The notes beneath the pieces are model-generated. The model was given only the letters and a program-made list of their open reading frames with translations. It was not told the origin of the DNA and made no database searches. Both the position numbers and the translations under genes were made by a program. Shown here in pieces: positions 47,141 through 58,548 of a stretch of DNA of 64,000 bases. Location: positions 3,055,501 to 3,119,500 of the forward strand of contig WPIO01000028.1 in the NCBI GenBank assembly GCA_009760855.2, in the 5' to 3' direction. The stretch comes from Cristatella mucedo (lineage: Eukaryota; Bryozoa; Phylactolaemata; Cristatellidae). The stretch's first letter is position 1. Each line of letters begins with the position of its first letter.

Positions 47141-48579
47141 CCTTATGCTCACTTTAAGCTCACCCGTCCATTCACTCTTATGTCCCTAGCATCCGTTCGT
47201 CAGTTCCGGTCTCTGGCTCCTAGGCTCCTACTCATTCCATCGTCACTTCCTGTCTCCGTCGCTTTTCACTCCGTCCCGCATCTCTATTTTTCCTTCCGTC
47301 TCCATGTATGTTTCTCCTTGTCACTGTCTGCCTGTCCCATTCCGCCCGCCTCTCTGACCGCCCGCGCGCCGCCTCGGCCGGTCTGTCTCTCTCGCCCTCA
47401 CGTTCTCTACCTCTCTCACTATCGCATGACTGTCTGCTTGTACGTTTTTCTGTTTCCCGTCAGTCCACCATTTTCCATTTATCTGCGTCCATCTCTTTTC
47501 CCTCGCGCGCACCCCTCTCTACCCTCGATGAAGTCAGCACATTGACGCCGGCGGCGCCCCGCCCGCAGCCGAGCACAAATCACAGCTGCCATAGACAGGC
47601 GCCGCTGCGCATGCTCGGTTGCTACCGCCGCTCTATTCGCTACCCGATGCGTCCACAGACGGCTACGCTAGCTGAGAGGCTGTGTACACGCCATTCATTT
47701 CCGCCCATTGTAAGCCGCCGCCAGACAAACGCTGAAGGGTCGCTGCCGGTCGCGAGATGCCTGGATGAAGCCGCCGACGTGTCGCTCCCGACAAAGGCGA
47801 ACGCGCATCTGCTCACCCAAGAGTCGGGCCTGCGCCGCCGCCGCCGAGCGGCCACCGCTGCTGCCCAACGCTGCCAGTCGAACTAAGCGAGAGAAGGTCG
47901 CCACCCTCTACCGCATCTGGCGGCCTAATTCTAAAGGCTAAGGTAGGACGGAGCGGTTGTTGAGCACCCCCCCCCCCGCCCGCCCGCCACTCAGCGGCCG
48001 AATTACAACGGGTTGGGACCGAAAACTCGACCCCATACTGCCGTGGGGGATGATGGGAGGGGGGCGATCCGGGGAACGTGAGCGGCGGACGGCGGGGGTG
48101 CAAGCTCAGCTGCGGCTGCAGCTGCCGGGCGCCGCCTCCCCAAATCGAACAAAAGACGCCATCGCGGCGAACGGGAACGGAGCAATGCGGGGGGCCGTCT
48201 GCCTATTGGCAGCCGGCCGCCCGCCGGCGAAGTCCGAGCCCGAAAATCCGAGCCGTGCCTCGGCTCGGGTGGGTCTGAGACATCGACGCCAGCGAGAGAG
48301 CGAGGCTCGTCCGGCTTCCGCGAGTCCGGCATCCGCAAGCGAATGAGCCGCTGGAGCAGCGCTGGAGCTTTAACATAAAGTCGCTGCCGGAAGTCGCGGC
48401 GGCCTCACGAGACGCCGCCGCACGAGAAGCCGCTGAAGCACACACAGGCTTGCTAAAGGCGTTTAGAATCCGGTCTGGCAGCCAACGAGGTCGGCTTTTG
48501 GCGTCGAAAAAGCATTGAACCGTAGCGTAAGCAGACGCGAAAAGGCCAGCAGGTCACCAGCTTTCGTTTCGGCCGAATT
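47141..48579. other. CpG-rich spacer
   Basis: Pyrimidine-rich to about 47500, then strongly G+C-rich with many CpGs (47540-48450). It could hold an unrecognised promoter or 5' exon; no protein family was identified in any frame. Confidence 0.35.
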
Positions 48580-48640
48580 AAGATTGAGTTCTCTGAGGGG
48601 ACTATATCAAAATATATTTTTATTATTTTTATTAGAAGTG
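48578..48640 (+). mobile_element. LINE family A 3'-tail fragment
   Basis: AAGATTGAGTTCTCTGAGGG, then GACTATATCA and an A/T-rich (ATT)n end. Confidence 0.75.
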
Positions 48641-48699
48641 ATAATAATTAGAATTTAATTTATTTGCATAGCGCCCTAAGAGAGCTGAATCGAGGCACG

Positions 48700-49443
48700 T
48701 GTGCCTCAGACATATCGCAAATACCACGTCTAAGTTGGTCCATGCATTTGTGACATCCCAACTAGACTTCTGTAACTCACTGCTTGCTGGCCTACCGGCA
48801 TTTTCAATCGGTCGATTACAGCTGGTTCAAAACTCTACAGCTAGGCTTGTCTGTCGTGAGCGTCACAGTTGCCACATCACACCACTTCTCGCCGACCTGC
48901 ACTGGCTACCAGTCAAGCAACAGATCGACTTCAAGGCTTTGTCGCTCACTTTTAGGTCACTTCATTCTTTGGCTCCAGCCTATCTCTCAGATCTACTTCC
49001 CCATCAGGCCAAGCATCAGTACCACCCGCTTTTCGGAATCCAACCGTATACCAATACCTAGTACAAATCTCAAATCCTTTGGAGACCGTGCATTTAGTTC
49101 GTATGCTCCCAAAGCCTGGAACTCCCTCCCGAATTGCTTCGGAACATCTCCTGACTTGACCATATTTAAAAAGAACTTAAAAACACACCTATTTAGGGCA
49201 GCATATAGTAGGTCCCTGTGATTCGTCCTTCATGTGCGTATGCGTGCTGATACTGTGCATGCTGCCACTAACCACACTTGCATGTTGACCCTGTGCACGT
49301 CATCCCCAATCATGTTATTCATGTTGCTTATCAAGCATGATACCACTCACCATTCGATCGCATTTCCTTTGCAGCAAATGTAAAGCGCCCAGAAAAAGAT
49401 GGAGTTCTTTGAGGCTCTTTATCAAATGTATTATTAATATTAC
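48700..49443 (+). mobile_element. LINE family A, 5'-truncated
   Basis: Frames 48699-49061 and 48784-49221 split the RT C-terminus (SKLVHAFVTSQLDFCNSLLA, HWLPVKQQIDFKALSLTFRS, TNLKSFGDRAFSSYAPKAWN) at a one-base shift near 49015. 3' UTR and tail TGTAAAGCGCCCAGAAAAAG follow. Confidence 0.92.
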
Positions 49444-49449
49444 TATTAT

Positions 49450-49505
49450 TATATGCCGCAGGGCTCGAGCCTGCGACCTCGGTCGTTAAAGGCGAGCACC
49501 TAGCT
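49450..49505 (-). mobile_element. SINE family B head fragment
   Basis: Plus-strand GCAGGGCTCGAGCCTGCGAC and CGTTAAAGGCGAGCACCT match the tRNA-like head. It directly follows the LINE-A tail. Confidence 0.65.
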
Positions 49506-49924
49506 AGAATGCCGCGAGGTAGCTGACCCGTCTGGTCTCCGAGGCGGCGGCGGCGCTTCGCTCCCTCGGTGCCGAGTGTAGTTCATTTGGTATCGGCGGT
49601 GAACGGCCGCCGCCCCGTTCCGGTGGCCATTTGCCTCTTGCTGCCCGCAAAAGCAGTTCACGCTGCCTTGGCACGGCCTTCGGGTGACCTTGGCAGCTTG
49701 GTTGGCTGCTCAGGCGATCGAATCCCAAGTTCTTGCTCCCCGCAATTTGATGGCCGCACTGACGACGGCTGGGCCACGCGGGACGCATGGGCCACGCGGG
49801 CGTTCGATTCTGGGCTCTAAAAGGCGCTGGCGCTCCGAACGAGGGGGATTGGTTGGTTGGTTGCTCAAAAAGTTCGCACGTGGCTGATCCGGCGGCTGGG
49901 ATGTTACAACCAGTAATTTGGTAA

Positions 49925-50035
49925 TGCTTTCTACGCAGCATTTGTAAAGTGCCCAGAAAGAGATTCAGTCAGTTCTCTGAGGGGGCTATACAAATGTATT
50001 CTTATTATTACTATTTATTTATTATTAATACGCCA
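49925..50035 (+). mobile_element. LINE family A 3'-tail fragment upstream of GT31 gene
   Basis: GCATTTGTAAAGTGCCCAGA, AAGAGATTCAG with a CAGT duplication, TTCTCTGAGGGGGCTATACA and (ATT)n. It ends about 180 bp before the glycosyltransferase ATG. Confidence 0.85.
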
Positions 50036-50051
50036 GCGCTGCTGCTGTCTG

Positions 50052-50092
50052 CTCGCTGTCTGCTGCTCGCTGTCTGCTGCTCGCTGTCTGCC
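50052..50092. repeat. 14-bp tandem repeat (TCTGCTGCTCGCTG)
   Basis: About three units, diverged at the start, in the presumed 5' UTR or promoter of the GT31 gene. Confidence 0.75.
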
Positions 50093-50216
50093 CGCGCGCG
50101 CGCAGCCTCTTTCTCGAGCGCCGCCGCGCGCCTCCTCCACTCCAGGCTCCGCTACCGGCATTACCGCCGGCGACCGCTCCGCTGCACCGCCGGCCGCCGC
50201 GCGGTTTCGGAGGCGA

Positions 50217-51102
50217 ATGCGGACGTACACGAGACTCGCCTGCCTGCTGGCGCTCGTCGCCCCGGTGCCGCTAGTCTTGCTGCTCTACATGAACGGCCGC
50301 GCCAGCCTGCCCGGCCTGGAAGGCGCCGCCGGCGCCGCCGCCGGCGGCGTCCTCCTGGAGTCTCTGCGAGCAGCGCCGCCGGCGGCTGCCGGCGACGGAG
50401 GAGACGCGACGGCGCCGGGGGGCGGCGGCGCGCAGCAGCGCGGCGACGACGGTCCGACGTGGAACATGACGGCCGAATACTACAGCGCGCCGGCGGACGC
50501 GTGCGACCCGACCTCCAACGAGAACACCGTGCTCGTCTACGTGTACACGGCTCCTCGAAACGTCGAGAAGCGCAAGAAGATCCGCGTCACGTGGGCGTCC
50601 GTGAGGGCGCACGGCGGCACCGACTTCCGGGTGCTGTTCTTCGTCGGCCGCGTGACGAGCTACGCGCTGCAGCTCAGTCTGGCCAGAGAACAGCGGCAGT
50701 ACGGGGACATGGTGCAGGACAAGAGCTACGTCGACTCGTACCGAAACCTGACCCGGAAGGGGCTCAGCGCCCTCCTGTGGGTGACGCAGCGCTGCCCGGG
50801 CCTGTTTCGCGTCGTCAAGGTGGACGACGACACGCTGGTCAATCCGTACAACCTGATCGACACGCTGCGCGGCCTGTCGGAAGCGACGCTGCAGAAGTTC
50901 GTCTGCCCGGTGACGACCTCCGCCAAGCCCATACGGAAGCCGAGCAACAAGTACTTCGTGTCGGCTGACGAGTTCGACGGCGACTACTATCCCATGTACT
51001 GCCAGGGCTACGCGTACACCATACCACCGCCGGCCATAACGAGCCTTCTCGAGGCGGCCCTCAACAACACCCTGTTCTCCATGGAAGACGTGTTCATAAC
51101 GG
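50217..51102 (+). CDS. GT31 gene exon 1
   Basis: 295 codons plus one base, very G+C-rich, ending right after the conserved MEDVFIT motif with donor ACGG|GTGAGT (phase 1). Reading on without splicing gives an unconserved 37-residue extension, which argues for splicing here. The overlapping frames on both strands are composition shadows. Confidence 0.93.
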
Positions 51103-51723
51103 GTGAGTGCCCGTCCGCCCTCCCGCGCGCCCGCCTCCGCCCGCCCGCGAATCCCGTGGCCCTCGCGAGGTTCGTGCTTCCGGCCACCCGCGCACATGCC
51201 GCTGGCCGTAGGCCGTAGGCGAGTGCTGGCGCGCGCGGCGCCGCAGCGGCTGCTGCAGCGGTCCACTCTTTCCAGCCGACGGTTCAGCCGCGTTTACATC
51301 CGGGTTTACATCGCGAAAGTTTACCTGCGAATTTGCTAACGAAAAAAATAGCTTACGCACGCGAGCGGAAGAGTTTCGCTGCTGTGACGATCGCTTCAAA
51401 ACGCTCACTCAAATACGCGCCTACTGGTTTAGTCACGAGATTCGAGCGCCTCGCATCGGCTCGCGCGGTAGCCTCTGGTAGCCTCCTAGTGGTAGCAGTG
51501 GACGGAATGCGTGCGAAGTCGTCGAGCAAAGGCAGTGCTCCTTCTGTAGCAAGCGGCCAAGCGTGCTTTGCATTCGGTAAAATGGCAGAGTCTGTATGAC
51601 CCTACAACCTCCGGGTTTCGGAGGTCTCAGATTAAGCTTCGGATGGTGAGATGACGCGTTATCCGTTCTTTCCATCCTTACTGTACAATTGTGGAGAGTT
51701 TAGCAATGTATATATACATATAC

Positions 51724-51793
<70 letters not shown>

Positions 51794-54700
51794 GTGCTCG
51801 CGAACGTACACACACACACACACACATATATATGAAATACATATACATGTATACACATATATAAATATATATATATATATATTTGTGTGTGTGTGTATAT
51901 ATATGTGTACAATCTAGCTGCCGTTTCAGCTATGTATATTTCTTGCACTATTGAGGCTTCAGCATCGGTTGGCTTCCTTCATCAAAAATTTGCAGGTTGA
52001 ATATGGGCTACCTGATCGCGAGTCATTTTCACTCCTTTCAGAGTTTGATTAGCTATCTCTCTGCCTCTCTCTCCTCTCTGGTTAAAGCTGTGAAATTACG
52101 CGTGTCTCTTTGTTACTCTTCGGGTGCTGGTATATTTGGTGAGCCATCGTGGCGCACAAGGTAAGGCGGTGGCTTTTCACGACCTTGGTCCCGATGTCGT
52201 GGATTTTAATCTTTCGGTGGGCGATCTTTAATCGCCACTGCAAGCGGTGGTGATAGCCTTGAAGTCTCTTCTGTCGCTATACAAAAGTGGCTGTTAAATC
52301 AGCTAGTATTTAATTTTAATTTAATTTAATATGCTTACACGATACGACAATACTCGCCTACTCTTTTTTGTTTTGTAAATGTATCGGCGGTTTGATGGGC
52401 GATAGGCAAAAGCATACGACAAACTACATCTGTCGGCGTGGGGCAATGGTCAGAACGTTTGTCACCGTAAAGTGTAGGTTGGTAGGCCTAGGTTAAGGTC
52501 GGAGACCGACAGGAGGGCATTCCCCTTCTTTTCTCGAGATAGGTACGGCATGGACAGCGGTATTCAGATCGAGCTGCTGTGTTCAAGATAGTTCGCCAGG
52601 ACTTCGTTACTACCGGACGAACAACGATGGATTCTGACGGAGTATCGCGATCGTTTAGAAGCAGTCATCTGCTTTTAAGCAAGATTCCAGCGTCGGCTTG
52701 CGGGAGAGAGCTCTAGCAAGGCTGGGTAAGGTCTTGCTCCTCACGACCTCGGTCCCGAGATCGTGGGTTCGAATCCTGCGGTGGGCGATCCTTTATTGAC
52801 GCTTCAAGCGTTGGTGATAGCCATTAAGGCTCTTCTGCCTCTATTCAAATAGAGGCATTTAAATCAGCTATTATTTTCTTTTTAAGCAGAGCCTTGAGTT
52901 TGCAGGTGTCCGTTCGCTCGGAGGCGGGTCGTTGTTTAACGCTTTTCTCGCTCTCTCTAGCATTTCCGCCAAAATGTTTTGGCGATTGACCAGTTTTCGT
53001 TGCTTTGCGGTCGCAGTCACATCTCGTGCTACCGACCCAGGCCTCCACTGTCCAGCCGCACCTCGATGCTGCCTACTCAATCGGCAGCCACATTTAATCT
53101 CAGCTAAGCCCCTAGCCTGGCGTCTGTGCCGAGAGACGAAAGCTGCCGGCATCGAAAGTCAATAGAGCCTATTGTGTCGTGCACTCTAGAAAACTATCCA
53201 ACCTAGCATGCACGTAGTGCTCGTGGTTCGGCCCAGTTTCAGACGGTAGTGTATTGTCTTTACGAGCCTGTATTTTTCGTTTAAATACAGGGGCTTGAAC
53301 ACAAAATGAAGCTCCGTCCTTTTTCTTTAAGCAAGTCCAGTTTTTGTCAAGCCCTACTACGGGCTATGCGTTTTCCAGGGAGTCTGCATAGAGTATCTGC
53401 CCTCTATATTTTATAGCATCGTGACATGGCTCCACGATGCAGTGAGGACCAGACGGGTGTCAGCTTCGAAGCTAGTTTCATAAGGCACTGAGGCCTAAGC
53501 GATTTTCTGTGAGAAATAGATTTGCAACTTTTCTATCAAGTAGCTCGTAATAAAAAAGAGAGTAAATGATCTGAGAAGAATGAATTTGGACTTCTCTAGA
53601 AGTCAGAACTAAGACGAAGTGACGAAAAACAGCTGGAAATCTGGAGCTTAGGATTGTTTCCCTGAAGGCGCTCAGGGTCACCCGTAGCTCCACATGACGT
53701 CCCACGTAGAAGGAAGTCTTTAATTTCGCTTTAAAAATACATGTCCGTAGAGCTTTCCTGGTTCAGAGATTGCCGATCTTCAAGTGCACTCGAAAGTTTA
53801 GTAGTACCGCCGTTGTAAGCCACAGTCGACTTAATCAGATGCCACAACAAAATTTACATGACAGCATGTAATTTGCTCGGTAATTCCGAGCAATAACTTC
53901 CCGGATATTGAATGAGTGGCTAGAAAAATAATAGTATCAGATTTTAACAGTCTCACCTATATAGCAGCAGAATCTTGAATGCATTCGGCGCCCTTTGCAG
54001 TTGGCTATAATGGATCACCCACTACAGGATTCGAACTCACGACTTAGGTCGGAAAAGCGAGCGCCTTACCTCATGGGCTATCACCGCCCATACGTTTTCT
54101 GCTTCATTCATTCGCGTAGAAAATAGAGATACGTGCCTTCGTAACCCGACTCGTCTGCTCGTTTAGCCAGTCTCGACCTTGCAGCCTCCTAGAGGAAACT
54201 CTCCTAGGCTTCTTTAAATAAGCTGATAGAGTGATTATGGGCAGAGAAAAAATTTGATCACGTGCTGATCGTGTACCAAGCCCTCTCATGTCTTAATAAC
54301 ACTAATAATAATAAAAACACTTCATAAAGCACCCTCAGAGAACTCAATCTCTTTCTAGGTGCTTTACATTTGCTGCTAAGGAAATACGATTGAATGGTTA
54401 ATAGAGAATGCTCGATAAGCAACAAGAATAACATGGTTAGGGGTGAATTGCACAGGGTCAGCATGCAAGTGTGGTTAGTGGCAGCATGCACAGTGTCAGC
54501 ACGCATAAGCACATAAAGGACGGTTCACAGGGACCCACTAAATGCTGTCATAAATAGGCGAGTTTTAAATTTCTTTTTAAAAACTGTCAAGTTAGGGGAA
54601 GTCGTGAAGGAAGTCGGGAGTGAGTTCCAGGCTTTCGGAGCATACGAACTATAGGCACGGTCTCCAAAATATTTGAGGTTTGTACGAGCTATGGTAAACA

Positions 54701-56722
54701 GTTAGATTCCGAAAAGCGGGGGGGGGGAGGTACGATGAAAGTAATCTTGTACTTGATCCGGTGGGGCAGTAGATCTGATAGGTAGGCTGGAGCGACAGAA
54801 TGAAGGGGCTTAAAGTTGAGCGACACAACCTTGAAGTTGATGCGTTGCTTGACTGGTAGTCAGTGCAGTCGGCGAGAATCGGTGTGATGTGGCAACTGTG
54901 ATGCTCACGACAGATAAGCCTAGCTGCAGAGTTTTGCACATCTGTAAGCGCCTGATTGCACAGGCCGGTAGACCAGCAAGCAGAAGGTCTTCACTGAAAT
55001 TTATAGCACTAGCTCGGCATAGCTCAAGCTTTCAATGCTTCACTCATACAGAGCTTATTATTCCAAAGCCATTCAAATCAGCTATCTTTCTACTTTCACT
55101 TCAAGAGCCAGGAATTTGTTTCCGGATTCCATCACACGAGAATGCAGCCGTAACTTGAACAGACGAGACAGACTCACTTCGGCAGCTCCAATAAATGCGA
55201 CGTTCCTGCTTCCCGCCATGCATTTAGGATTTCACACTAAGAGAAAATCGTAGTATCTTCGTTTATTTGTACTATCTGTGAAGTGCCTAGAACTATTTTA
55301 ATTGTCTTAGGGTGCCATGCAACAGAATCATATCAATATTGTTATTGTTAATTTTAAGGAAGTTAACAGCCATCCAGAATTGGTGTGCAATGCAGGAATT
55401 TTTCAATAACCGCAGCCGAATCTTGGCGTGTGAATGATATATAACAATTTTGAGCGATTGTGGAACTTACTTCCACGATTTTTGCGTAATAAAAAATACA
55501 CACAATTCATGTATATAGCACCCTGAGAGAGCTCAGTTTCTATTCAGGCGCTTCACTTATTTTACTAGGCTCGAGCCTACGACCTCTGCCAGACCTTGGT
55601 CGGGGCGAGCACCTTAACCAATGTCTGCCAGCTGTCAACTCTGGCATTTTTTTTCGAGGTCCCATGCTGCAACTTCTATGCTAGGTAATTCTCTGATCGT
55701 CCTCCTAATTCAGCTTTGGTTCTCACATTTTCTTTATTGCTTAGCGTGAAGCCTGTTGGCTACCACGTGGATACCGAATGCGGCCTGAAAGATCCGTGGT
55801 CTTTCAGTGGAGCTAGATATCCATTTAATAGCTGCCAGAGTCGGCAATATGAGACCCTATTGTACGCACGGAGTAACCCTTGATTGTGTTTAAGTTTTTC
55901 TTTTTTGCTCACTTGTAGTTGTAATGGTGACTTCAGTCCAGTTGACAAGTGCTATTGACGTTTGCCACTAGCGCCGGTCTTTTACTCCTTTCTTCAAACC
56001 AAAAGCAACACGCCCCCCCTAGTCAGTCGATGAAATCTCGCCCAAGTCCTCTCCAAGTGCGATGCCTATCAAATTGTGCTCAGTGAAGAGCAATCCTCTG
56101 CATTAACATAGCAACGTCACGTGCGGAATGCTTATTTGATTTTACACTGAATTGGTGTGACAATGGTGCCATGCTGCTCTTTGCTCAAGTAAAAGAGGCA
56201 CTAAATAAGAATGCGCTACGAAACGAACTACGATGAGTGGCCAGTCTGGAATAGCACGTACTGTTAGCCGCTCTACCTTTTCTTTCATCAGCAGCTGTGG
56301 TCAGCAGCTGTTTTACATTTACGTATTTCTGTTTGGGACTTACCATGGAATTTTATGAAGACAACGAAGTAAAATGCGCGTTTTTAAGGCTATACGCTTG
56401 CAGCCAAATATGGTTGAAACTAGCTGCAGCTATCATATATCTCCTTTGTCTCTGAGCCGTCCAGTTGCCGAGCAGTCTTGCAAGCGAATGAAGCAGGAGC
56501 GTTGTTATTTCAGGTTTGCTGGCGTCTTACCACAACCTCACGCACTACCCGCTCTCCAACTACTACTCTACTACCTTTCGCGATGGTTCTACCGAGGACT
56601 TGATCAACAAAATATTGACTCGGCCCAACATGATCTTCATCGGCCACACTAAGGCCATGGTTTACTATGACTTATTCTGGAAGTTGGTTTCCAAAGAACC
56701 GACATCTGCACCGGCACATTGA
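50217..56722 (+). CDS. Beta-1,3-galactosyltransferase-like, GT31 family (2 exons)
   Basis: Spliced model 50217-51102 plus 56514-56722 gives 364 residues, a normal length for the family. It is a type II Golgi membrane enzyme that adds galactose or a related sugar in beta-1,3 linkage to glycans. Residues 6-24 are a signal anchor (LACLLALVAPVPLVLLLY) and residues 28-80 an Ala/Gly/Pro-rich stem. The catalytic domain follows with VYTAPRNVEKRKKIRVTW at 109-126, FFVGR at 141, YGDMVQDKSYVDSYRNLT at 162-179, the metal-binding DxD as KVDDDTLVN (DDD 203-205), KYFVSADEF and YPMYCQGYAY at 245-267, and the E290-D291-V292 motif. N-glycosylation sequons occur at NMT, NLT and NNT. ATG 50217 sits just before the signal anchor. 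Substrate cannot be told from the sequence. Confidence 0.93.
51700..51908. repeat. (TA)n/(CA)n compound microsatellite
   Basis: About 200 bp of TA repeats with embedded CACACACA and GTGTGTGT blocks. Confidence 0.95.
52138..52330 (+). mobile_element. SINE family A (tRNA-derived)
   Basis: TGGTGAGCCATCGTGGCGCA head, degraded B-box (GTGGATTTTAATCTTTCGGT), body GGTGGGCGATCTTTAATCGCC and end AAAAGTGGCTGTTAAATCAG, followed by an A/T-rich TTTAATTT tail. Confidence 0.87.
52718..52875 (+). mobile_element. SINE family A (tRNA-derived)
   Basis: GGTAAGGTCTTGCTCCTCAC, GATCGTGGGTTCGAATCCTG (intact B-box GGTTCGAATCC), GGTGGGCGATCCTTTATTGA, GGCATTTAAATCAGCTATTA. Confidence 0.88.
52876..53974. other. Intronic stretch without recognised elements
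   Basis: Within the GT31 intron. A 77-codon plus-strand frame (52932-53165) has no recognisable domain. Nothing else seen. Confidence 0.45.
53975..54092 (-). mobile_element. SINE family A, antisense
   Basis: Plus-strand GATCACCCACTACAGGATTC, GAACTCACGACTTAGGTCGG, CGCCTTACCTCATGGGCTAT. Reverse complement gives A-box TAGCCCATGAGG and B-box AGTTCGAATCC. Confidence 0.85.
54298..54990 (-). mobile_element. LINE family A, dead copy
   Basis: (AAT)n, reverse-complement tail (AAAGCACCCTCAGAGAACTC, TCTAGGTGCTTTACATTTGC), 3' UTR, then RT C-terminal remnants (ILSLQPTYQIY-type frames; NSAARLICREHHSCHITPIL) with a G9 run inserted near 54719. Confidence 0.9.
55275..55351 (+). mobile_element. Diverged L2-type 3'-tail fragment
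   Basis: GTGAAGTGCCTAGAACTATT, TTGTCTTAGGGTGCCATGCA, ending ATTGTTATTGTTA. Confidence 0.6.
55502..55625 (-). mobile_element. SINE family B (tRNA head plus L2-type tail)
   Basis: Plus-strand TCATGTATATAGCACCCTGA, TTCAGGCGCTTCACTTATTT, AGGCTCGAGCCTACGACCTC, CTTGGTCGGGGCGAGCACCT. Confidence 0.88.
56514..56722 (+). CDS. GT31 gene exon 2 (C-terminus)
   Basis: Acceptor TTATTTCAG|GT. The two first bases rebuild Gly with exon 1, giving VFITGLLASYHNLTHYPLSN, then 68 codons ending RPNMIFIGHTKAMVYYDLFW...SAPAH and TGA. This provides the segment that normally follows the EDV..G motif in GT31 enzymes. Contains an NLT sequon. Confidence 0.9.
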
Positions 56723-58303
56723 ATGTGTACATCCGAAAAACTGCTGCTGGCGGACGGTCGGTGTCCAGTCTCCCGAGTAGACATCAGGCTTCCCGGGCCT
56801 ATACAGCTTTTTATTGCAGTCCTATCGCTGACACACGTCGTGTGTTTGTAAGCTATAACGTGCAGCTCGTTACCGACAAGACTGTTTGCTTAAGCAATAG
56901 CTAGTCGCCTCGCCGAAGCAGATCGGTGTATGATTTCTAAACGAACCTGCTGCTGACTAGTGCCGTGGGCAGAAGACCAGTCAGTTTCCAACCTAATGCT
57001 AAACCATCCGGGCATACATTTGTTCTCTAATTGATGAGTGGCTCAAGTATCGGACATGATGACGGGTGCTTGCACAAGTACTCACATGGTCTATTACATT
57101 GACGCTTCCTGCAGTCAACCCTTACGACTGCTGCGAGTTGCACTATCTATACTTCAGTATTCAAGGAATTTATTTTGCACCGAAAAAATACTATCAAGCC
57201 GCAACAAGCTGGCTATTTATAATCGCTTAAAGATGCTCGATCTCCACGAGCCAATCATGGGTTCGAGTCCTGCCGCAGGCGATTCTTTATTACCCACTGC
57301 AAGCGGCAGGGGATCTTCTACCACTATGTAAGTGAGGCTGTTGAATCACCTAATCTTATTATACTAAGCACATACAATAGAAGTGTACACTACATGGCTT
57401 TCCGAGGACGACCTTCGAACTAGGTATGATCACAAGATTCGAGCCATCTAAATGTACCATGTGCGTTTTGCTGCTTAATTTTGCAAACGATTTGACGGCC
57501 TTCTTGGGGTATTCAGAAAAGGTAATTAATTATCCTGTTTTGACGACGACACACTGCATCCAAGCGAAACAAGTAGTTTCAGACAAATGACTAGGACTAG
57601 AACGCTAGCTGTCCATCTAAAGTACGGATCACAACGTGTCACCTGTTTTAAAGTAATAGCTGCTCAGGATTACGAAAGCACGGATTAGAGAAAGATTGTT
57701 TAATCATTTTTCGGGCCCATAACTGCTATGGATAGGGTAAAAAGGATCGATACGATCCTAATTGGCAGTCAGGACATATTGTTTCTGTTCTGCAAGGGGA
57801 GAATTTTGGGGTACCCTGACGGTGACAAATCAATTACAGTAACTAGCACCAACAAAGCTCAAACGAACCAAAGTAGAAAGAAATCGCAATATTTTACTTG
57901 AACAGCTCTTTCGGCCATAGTAGTTAATATGGCCACCAAGAATTCGTAATTGAATCGATGCAATGGGCAGTAAATCACATGCACCGAAGGGGTGCGTGTA
58001 CGATCACCGCCACATATGACGACATGCAGTCAGCAACATAATGTACTCACTTTGTTGCACATAATCAACACACGAAGCCTGCACTAAGGAGTCACAAGTA
58101 TGGCAGCAGCTCAGCCGAGCTGCTGCCATCGCGCAATGTGAATGTAAGTGCTATTACTATAGGAAAACAGCATCGACAGAGGCTCTGGCCACTACGAGAA
58201 GGTTTTTCGGCAAGCAGAGCAAGACGCACAGCTGTTAACACTCCAATGCCACTGTAAACCAATTGGTGCCAACCGTACGCCACAAGCTTTTTAAACAGTT
58301 CGT
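56723..58303. other. Spacer between convergent genes
   Basis: Holds the 3' ends of the GT31 gene (plus) and MRPL14 (minus). Apart from a SINE-A at 57226-57362 nothing was recognised; no clear AATAAA was seen near either stop. Confidence 0.5.
57226..57362 (+). mobile_element. SINE family A (tRNA-derived)
   Basis: AATCATGGGTTCGAGTCCTG (B-box GGTTCGAGTCC), CCGCAGGCGATTCTTTATTA, AGTGAGGCTGTTGAATCACC. The head 5' part is diverged. Confidence 0.85.
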
Positions 58304-58548
58304 CTAAACAAACGATGTTGCGTTTGGTAATATTTTGGCGACGACCGGGCCTTTGCTTCGAAGCATGTTCGGAATCGGTACACGTATCTTTGTCGCTGTA
58401 GGTGCAAAGGTGTCTTCGATCAAGACGATGTTGTTGCTATCAAAACGAGGCACACCGTGCCTCTGCTTCTGCTTGCACCCGACAACAATGGCTCTTTTCT
58501 TCTGCCCTCGAACTGCTACCAGAATGCGATCCCCGAGTGTGGCCATTC
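58304..58548 (-). CDS. MRPL14: MRPL14 last exon
   Basis: Minus strand. Acceptor TTATTTCAG|GA (phase 1) completes a Gly codon (KTG), then 80 codons MATLGDRILVAVRGQKK...SFV and stop. The ATG at 58546 is internal, not the start. Confidence 0.95.

Larger units (their letters stand above)
51103..56513 (+). other. Intron of the GT31 gene
   Basis: 5.4 kb, holding a (TA)n tract, SINE-A copies at 52138-52330, 52718-52875 and 53975-54092, a LINE-A (54298-54990), a LINE tail (55275-55351) and a SINE-B (55502-55625). No other exon recognised. Confidence 0.8.

Noticed and set aside
49949-50968. 339-codon plus-strand frame and a 331-codon minus-strand frame at 50271-51266 over the GT31 exon
   Set aside because: G+C-rich shadow frames; the frame from 50217 carries all conserved GT31 motifs.
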